DNA of 20,056 bases from Oscillospiraceae bacterium (lineage in GTDB: Bacteria; Bacillota; Clostridia; Christensenellales; Aristaeellaceae). Within the stretch, counting starts at the first letter, position 1, and the number at the start of each line of letters is the position of its first letter. The stretch is taken from NCBI GenBank assembly GCA_031266295.1, contig JAISBH010000142.1, positions 1 to 20,056 on the forward strand, written 5' to 3'. The position numbers were made by a program, and so were the translations under genes. Below are positions 15,318 to 20,056 of this stretch, piece by piece. A model generated the notes under the pieces. The model saw nothing but the letters and a program-made list of their open reading frames with translations, had not been told where the DNA came from and ran no database searches.

Positions 15318-16485
15318 CCGTCGATAGAACCTCCATCGGTGAGGCGCTGAGCGGCTGCAGGTCGCGCGTCGCCTGGCCGCTTTCGACTGTGTCGACGCAC
15401 GCGCGTTCCAGCCGATTGGCAAAGTCAACCAGCGCCGCGCCGCCGTCCATCTCGCCCGACTTGCGAAGCGCGCCTGTCCAGGCGAAAATGGTGGCGATCG
15501 GGTTGGTGGAGGTCGTCTCGCCGGCCAGATGCTTGCGGTAGTGTCGCGTGACGGTGCCGTGTGCGGCCTCATATTCAAACTGCCCGTTCGGGCTGACCAG
15601 CACGCTGGTCATCATCGCCAGCGATCCGAACGCCGCCGACACCATGTCGCTCATCACGTCGCCGTCGTAGTTCTTGCACGCCCAGATGAACCCGCCCTCG
15701 GAACGCACGACCCGCGCGACAGCGTCGTCTATTAACATATAATAGTAATTAATCCCGGCGGTTTCGAACGCACCCTTGAATTCAACCTCAAATATCCGTT
15801 CAAACGTATCCTTGAAGTGGTGGTCGTACCGCTTGCTGATAGTGTCCTTGGCTGCGAACCACAAATCCTGGCCGCTGGACAGCGCGAACCTGAAGCAAGA
15901 GCGCGCGAACGCCTCGATTGACGCGTCCGTATTGTGAACGGCCTGCAGGATACCAGCGCCCTCGAATCTGTGGATAGGCAGAACCGTTTTGTTTCCTTCA
16001 GGATCGGTGAATGACAGCTCCGCCACTCCCGCGCCGGGCGCGCGCATCTCGACGCTTTTATAGATATCTCCATAAGCGTGACGCGCTATAATGATCGGCT
16101 TCCTCCATGTACGCACGGACGGGATGATGTTCCTGACCGTTATCGGAGCGCGGAATACGGTGCCGTCCAGTAGCGCACGCAGCGTCGCGTTCGGACTGGG
16201 CCACATCTGCTGCAGGTTATATTCTTCTACCCTTTGAGCGTTTGGGGTGATTGTGGCGCACTTTACCCCTACCCCAAGCCGCTTGACAGCGTCTGCGGCA
16301 TTGTGGGTCACTGCGTCGCCTGTACGATCGCGCTCAGGCAAACCCAGGTCGAAGTACTCGGTGTTCAGTGCGATGAATGGGTAGAGCAGCGTGTCTTTTA
16401 TCTTCCGCCACAGGATGCGGGTCATTTCATCGCCATCCATCTCGACGATCGGGCGACGCATTACGATACGATTATCATCACTCAT
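15274..16485 (-). CDS. icd: NADP-dependent isocitrate dehydrogenase
   Basis: A 403-residue enzyme of the homodimeric type also found in eukaryotes; it oxidises isocitrate to 2-oxoglutarate and CO2 with NADP. Seen: MDGDEMTR (16-23), the isocitrate-binding SPNATLR (97-103) followed by GTVFR and the basic ARHAYGD (134-140), the lysine region AAKDTISKRYD (211-221), the metal-binding NYDGD (272-276) and D280, and GTVTRHYR (310-317), whose R-H pair is the NADP 2'-phosphate determinant in this subfamily. GAGGG lies about 9 nt before the ATG at 16483-16485. The longer frame from 16506 starts with GTG inside the upstream gene and is less likely. It overlaps the hydratase stop by 8 bp (ATGAGTGA), so the two are translationally coupled and make 2-oxoglutarate from citrate. 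Confidence 0.95.
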   Translation of the reverse strand: MSDDNRIVMRRPIVEMDGDEMTRILWRKIKDTLLYPFIALNTEYFDLGLPERDRTGDAVTHNAADAVKRLGVGVKCATITPNAQRVEEYNLQQMWPSPNATLRALLDGTVFRAPITVRNIIPSVRTWRKPIIIARHAYGDIYKSVEMRAPGAGVAELSFTDPEGNKTVLPIHRFEGAGILQAVHNTDASIEAFARSCFRFALSSGQDLWFAAKDTISKRYDHHFKDTFERIFEVEFKGAFETAGINYYYMLIDDAVARVVRSEGGFIWACKNYDGDVMSDMVSAAFGSLAMMTSVLVSPNGQFEYEAAHGTVTRHYRKHLAGETTSTNPIATIFAWTGALRKSGEMDGGAALVDFANRLERACVDTVESGQATRDLQPLSASPMEVLSTDEFLTAIKERLAKA

Positions 16486-18769
16486 TGGTTGTACCCTCGT
16501 TTGCACGGTTGTCGCGCATGTAATTCATCAGGCATCCGGCGGCGAGAGTGCGCCGCTCTGAGTCGTTTAGGCCCTCTAGTTTTAACGCGACGGTCTCCGG
16601 CGAGCTGCCGACGTTATTCTTCAACAGTAATCCGGCAAACGTCTCGCGACCATCGAGAACCCCCCCGCGAACGTCCGGCACGAACAGCCTGTCGCCGGGC
16701 TGCAGATTGAGCTTTGAGTCCCCGGCCAGCGTGAACGGCACAAGCCCCCAGTTAACGCAATTGCCCTTATAACGCTTGGTCGCGTAGGCTTCGCACAGGT
16801 TCGCGACGCCGCCCAGCACACGCTGACACGACGCGGCCTGCTCGCGCGCTGAACCGTCTCCGGGACGGCGCGCGAATACCGCCGAACCGAATTGGGTCGT
16901 CTTGAGCAGTGATTGAGCGGTATAGCCGGGATCACGTTCCGCTACCTTCCGCAGCGTTTCCAGCAGATTCAGCGATTTCACGCCGGATACGCGTTCACGC
17001 TCGACGGCCTGGATAGCCTTAGCGCGCCCGACGTACTGAGGTTCGCGGCGCGAGAGTGTGAATTCCGCCAGCCGCAACGGATTTGAACGATAGCTGGATG
17101 TTTCTCCCGACGGGATAAGCTCGTCGGTCGTGGTGACGCCGTCCATTATCACTGCGGCGAACTCGATCAATAGGTGCTCGCCCAGCGGTGGTATCGACGG
17201 CCAGTCGCGAATATTGGGACCGTATTGCAGCTGCGCGTCCGGCTGCGGCCTGCCCCAGCCATTGTACACCCGACGGTCGTATATGGCGCCATCCCATTCG
17301 TCTTCCAGCGCGTCGAGCAGCGCCAGTTCCATGTCGAGCGGGTAGAGCGTGTCGGTCGCTGGGGTCAAGCGTCCGCCGTTGCGTGCGGTCATAGCGATTG
17401 AGCGGGCGTCCATCAACGCCACGCATGATAATTGTCCATCGTTAGGCTGTGAACCCTCGCGATTGGGGAAATTCCGCGTCGTGTGCCGGATCGAGAACGC
17501 GCCGTGCGCTGGGACGTCGCCCGCCCCGAAACACGGCCCGCAGAAACAAGGCTTGATGATTGCGCCCGCAGCGGTCAATTTAGCCAGCGCGCCGACCTTA
17601 TCCAGCGCCAGCGCTATCTGCACGCTGGCTGGATACACCGACAGGCTGAACACGCCGTCGCCAATCGAGCCGGCCGAGAGTATCGACGCGGCGGAGACAA
17701 GGTTGGACGTCAGTCCGCCCGCGCACCCCGCGATGATTCCCTGATCCACCCAGAATGAACCTTGTCTCAGTTTGGACTGCAGATCCAGCGAGACTTGACC
17801 GTCGGTCAGCGACAGCGCCTCTTCCTCGACCTTCTTGAGGTAATCCGTTGGATTACCCAGGAACGCGTCGATCGTGACCGCGTTGGACGGATGGAACGGC
17901 AGCGCGATCATCGGTTCGATTGTGTCCAAGTCGATCTCAATCAACGCGTCGTAGCGCGCGCCTTCGCCGGGATGGATCTCGCGGTACGCGTCGGTGCGGC
18001 CGCGTTTAGATAGGTATTTATGTACGGCTGCGTCCGTTTCCCAGATACTGGACAGGCATGCGGTTTCGGTGGTCATAACGTCCAGCGCGATCCGGTCGTC
18101 CATCGAAAGCGACTCTATACCGGGTCCCGCGAACTCCAGTATTTTGTTGCGCACCGCGCCCTGCGTGTAGACCTGCGCGCACAGAGCGAGTGCAACGTCC
18201 ATCGGTCCAACGCCTGCACGCAGCGTGCCGGTCAGGTAAACCAGCGCCACGGGCGCGTCGGGCATGTCATATGGTACGCTCAACAGCTGTTTGACCAGCT
18301 CGCCGCCGCCCTCGCCAATCCCCAGGCAGCCGAACGGCCCGAACCGCGTGTGGCTGTCCGAACCGAGTATCATCTTGCCGCCGCCCGCGAGCGTCTCCCT
18401 CGCGTACTGGTGGATGACGGCCATGTTCGGCGGTACGTAAATGCCGCCGTACTTGCGCGCGGCGGACAGGCCGAAGCGGTGGTCGTCCTCGTTGATCGTA
18501 CCGCCGACCGCGCATAGGCTGTTGTGGCAGTTGGTCAGCGCGTATGGTACAGGGAATCGCTCCAGTCCGCTGGCGCGCGCCGTCTGCAGTATCCCGACAT
18601 ACGTGATGTCGTGGGAGATGAGGCTGTCGAATTTGACGCGGCTGCCGCCGTGCGCAGCCAGCACCGCCTCAGTCATCGTGCCCGACGAATCCTGCCGCTG
18701 CCGCCATGGCCCGAGCAGGACAGGTCTGCCGCCCATCAGAGCGCAAGGCTTGTTTATTACGCGAATCAT
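16478..18769 (-). CDS. Aconitase-family hydratase (aconitate hydratase)
   Basis: A 763-residue member of the aconitase superfamily, expected to isomerise citrate to isocitrate with a 4Fe-4S cluster. Seen: LGSDSHTRFGPFG (135-147); cluster ligands C349 in IAGCAGG and C410 and C413 in CFCGPCFG; and RNFPNREG (432-439). A C-terminal swivel domain (from about 590) includes KRYKGNCVNW and PGDRLFVPD. The sequence fits a subgroup of clostridial-type hydratases more than classic AcnA or AcnB; clostridia often pair such a gene with icd, as here. The ATG at 18767-18769 is chosen because TAGGAGG lies 4 nt upstream. The open frame continues to 18961 only by reading through an inserted repeat element. No citrate synthase gene is in the window. 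Confidence 0.88.
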   Translation of the reverse strand: MIRVINKPCALMGGRPVLLGPWRQRQDSSGTMTEAVLAAHGGSRVKFDSLISHDITYVGILQTARASGLERFPVPYALTNCHNSLCAVGGTINEDDHRFGLSAARKYGGIYVPPNMAVIHQYARETLAGGGKMILGSDSHTRFGPFGCLGIGEGGGELVKQLLSVPYDMPDAPVALVYLTGTLRAGVGPMDVALALCAQVYTQGAVRNKILEFAGPGIESLSMDDRIALDVMTTETACLSSIWETDAAVHKYLSKRGRTDAYREIHPGEGARYDALIEIDLDTIEPMIALPFHPSNAVTIDAFLGNPTDYLKKVEEEALSLTDGQVSLDLQSKLRQGSFWVDQGIIAGCAGGLTSNLVSAASILSAGSIGDGVFSLSVYPASVQIALALDKVGALAKLTAAGAIIKPCFCGPCFGAGDVPAHGAFSIRHTTRNFPNREGSQPNDGQLSCVALMDARSIAMTARNGGRLTPATDTLYPLDMELALLDALEDEWDGAIYDRRVYNGWGRPQPDAQLQYGPNIRDWPSIPPLGEHLLIEFAAVIMDGVTTTDELIPSGETSSYRSNPLRLAEFTLSRREPQYVGRAKAIQAVERERVSGVKSLNLLETLRKVAERDPGYTAQSLLKTTQFGSAVFARRPGDGSAREQAASCQRVLGGVANLCEAYATKRYKGNCVNWGLVPFTLAGDSKLNLQPGDRLFVPDVRGGVLDGRETFAGLLLKNNVGSSPETVALKLEGLNDSERRTLAAGCLMNYMRDNRANEGTTNE

Positions 18770-18780
18770 GAAGCCTCCTA
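18770..18780 (-). promoter_or_regulatory. Hydratase ribosome binding site at the MITE edge
   Basis: On the minus strand TAGGAGG-CTTC leads directly to the hydratase ATG. The first two bases (TA) are the MITE target duplication, so the element ends exactly at the ribosome binding site without damaging it. Confidence 0.75.
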
Positions 18781-18940
18781 GGGTCTGTTCGAAAAAGATC
18801 GTGGTGGGGATCGGGGTGAATTTTTCGTCCCCACAAGGAGCGTGGAGGGAGGCGGACTGGAGGTCCGCTGACCGGAACAGCGACGCAGAGGGGGCGGAAA
18901 AGGCACTCCGAGACCCACGCGAGATTTTTCGAACAGACCC
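18781..18940. mobile_element. MITE-like element, 160 bp, with 16-bp terminal inverted repeats
   Basis: GGGTCTGTTCGAAAAA (18781-18796) is perfectly inverted at 18925-18940, and TA flanks both ends (18779-18780 and 18941-18942) as a target-site duplication. There is no transposase gene. Inside are two more inverted repeats: GTGGGGA (18804-18810) with TCCCCAC (18828-18834), and GCGGAC (18852-18857) with GTCCGC (18863-18868). A TA duplication with GGGTCTG-type ends suits passengers of IS5-family (IS427 group) or IS630-type elements; I cannot decide which. It separates a secreted-type protein gene from the hydratase gene and supplies most of the hydratase leader. Confidence 0.88.
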
Positions 18941-20056
18941 TACCGGGTAAATGCCTCCCACGGCATGTCGTCCGCGCCGACCGGGCTTGCGCCGCTGCCC
19001 AATTCGTTGACCAGCAGCGTCAGCGTATGCGTATACCCCTGTTCGATGTGCATCAGTTTATCGGGCGAGTTGAACGCCAATGTGGAGTAACGCGCGCCGT
19101 CCGGCCCAAACGCTTCCGCGATACCGTACCACAGCTTGCCAGAACCCACGCGCACCGTATAATCCCCCGGCGCGATGCCGATCGTCGTTTCGCCGGAACC
19201 GGGCAGGAACAGCGACGCCGCCGTTGTGCCGTCCGGCGCGTATATCTTGACCAAAGCAGCCGTGTCCTCGGGATGCTCGGAGATAACCTTTAACTCGGCC
19301 AGATTGCTGCGGTGCGCGCTCGAACGCTCCAGCGCCCCGGAGGACGGCCACGGCTGAACGCACGCCGCCGCCCGCGCCGCGCTATCCTCAAACGCGCCCA
19401 GCGAGGTATAAAGCCTGTATGCCGAATAGTATTCCTGATTCTGGAACAATCGATCCGCGCGAAGCGTGTCGATTCGTTCCAGCGACGCGTCGGGAAACAA
19501 CGCGCGCGCGGCGTCCGCGTCGCGGCTGGCCATCATCGCGAATACCATAGCGTCGAACGCCTGGCGGTCGAGCGCCTCTCCCGCAGGTTCGCCTAGTACG
19601 GATTGGTATGTCGACTGATACGCCGCGATAGTCTGAGAGCCTATCTGGCCGTCAGCCTTTATCTCCGCGCCAAGGTCGATCAGCATTGCCTGAAACGCCT
19701 TCGCGTTTTTACCCGACGCGCCTCGAGCGATTGTCTTACCGCCGGTGAGATACGCGTAAAGGTTGTTTAGCGAGTCGTTCGCCAGGTATTGCAGCGCGCC
19801 CTCGACGCCCTGTTTGGTTTGTTCGGTCGGAGCGGTGGGTTTTTCGGTCGGCTGGGGAGCGGCGGTCGACTCCGGCGCAGCTGACGGTTGTGGGCTGTGC
19901 GATGGCGCCGGTTCAGTTAGCGCTGTATAATCCAGCAGCGCCGCGCTGAACGCTTCGGCGCGCGGAGACTCGCCGGGTAACGGCAGTTTTTTCCAAATGA
20001 TGGTCGTCCCCTCCGCGAACTGGGATACGTCTATCGACTCGCCATACTCGGACGAC
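18940..20056 (-). CDS. Peptidoglycan-binding-like repeat protein, 5' end missing
   Basis: The frame is open to the window edge, so the N-terminus is missing; 371 residues are visible. Numbered from the edge, about 47-82 is a linker rich in P, S, T, A, E and Q. Residues 95-150 resemble a peptidoglycan-binding helical domain (TIARGASGKNAKAFQAML and then DGQIGSQTIAAYQ). About 190-225 holds a TPR-like helix pair of the type NQEYYSAYRLYTSLGAFEDSA seen in many clostridial envelope proteins. The last 110 residues look like a beta-sandwich (PGDYTVRVGSGKLWYG and later GYTHTLTLLVN). I infer an envelope-associated or secreted protein, with the signal or anchor upstream of the window. The annotated internal ATG at 19686 is not the start. 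The TAG stop (18940-18942) is formed across the MITE junction. Confidence 0.75.
   Translation of the reverse strand, partial: SSEYGESIDVSQFAEGTTIIWKKLPLPGESPRAEAFSAALLDYTALTEPAPSHSPQPSAAPESTAAPQPTEKPTAPTEQTKQGVEGALQYLANDSLNNLYAYLTGGKTIARGASGKNAKAFQAMLIDLGAEIKADGQIGSQTIAAYQSTYQSVLGEPAGEALDRQAFDAMVFAMMASRDADAARALFPDASLERIDTLRADRLFQNQEYYSAYRLYTSLGAFEDSAARAAACVQPWPSSGALERSSAHRSNLAELKVISEHPEDTAALVKIYAPDGTTAASLFLPGSGETTIGIAPGDYTVRVGSGKLWYGIAEAFGPDGARYSTLAFNSPDKLMHIEQGYTHTLTLLVNELGSGASPVGADDMPWEAFTR

Noticed and set aside
15318..15578. Longer topB frame starting inside icd
   Set aside because: The added residues are Arg/Pro/Ser-rich and are the shadow of icd; TopB homologues have nothing there.
18770..18961. 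N-terminal extension of the hydratase by 64 codons
   Set aside because: It reads through the MITE and the end of the upstream gene; TAGGAGG lies directly before the ATG at 18767-18769.

Overview
The window looks like the chromosome of an uncultured, G+C-rich member of the Bacillota, most likely a gut-type clostridial lineage (Clostridia; Oscillospirales or Christensenellales would fit, but I cannot fix the order). The grounds are strong AGGAGG-type ribosome binding sites, GLUG-repeat and PepSY-like repeat proteins, an aconitase-family gene fused operonically to an NADP isocitrate dehydrogenase, and G/C-rich stem-loop repeats of a kind scattered through such genomes. No rRNA, tRNA, CRISPR array, phage module or transposase gene was seen. 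I had no database, so family assignments rest on motifs I recognise.

Region 1 (1-2343) is accessory and repeat-rich. Two direct copies of a composite stem-loop repeat (14-131 and 2113-2258) bracket two minus-strand genes: a PepSY-like repeat protein that looks like a fragment (191-946) and an unrecognised protein with 21 cysteines and internal duplications (1094-1801). Between that gene and the second repeat copy lies a string of perfect short hairpins. Region 2 (2344-8546, minus) holds a 599-residue GLUG-repeat protein without a visible secretion signal and a full-length Lhr-type DNA helicase.

Region 3 (8547-13380) starts with a divergent promoter region. On the plus strand follow an HD-domain protein and then, behind a good sigma-A-type promoter, a tight three-gene operon: an old-yellow-enzyme-type flavin oxidoreductase with a cysteine cluster, a short-chain dehydrogenase and a fumarate-reductase-like flavoprotein. 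These three enzyme classes together suggest stepwise reduction of an unsaturated ketone substrate. The same three classes make up the daidzein-to-equol pathway, but the substrate here is unknown.

Region 4 (13407-20056, minus) reads, in transcription order: a 5'-truncated protein with a peptidoglycan-binding-like domain, a 160-bp MITE-like element, an aconitase-family hydratase, NADP isocitrate dehydrogenase and DNA topoisomerase III. Hydratase and dehydrogenase overlap by 8 bp, and topoisomerase III overlaps or abuts the dehydrogenase. The hydratase and dehydrogenase would carry citrate to 2-oxoglutarate, probably for glutamate synthesis. The MITE sits exactly at the junction of the upstream stop codon and the hydratase ribosome binding site, and its TA target duplication keeps both intact. 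The best candidates for something new are the three-enzyme operon, the cysteine-rich repeat protein, the MITE junction and the unusual topoisomerase start.
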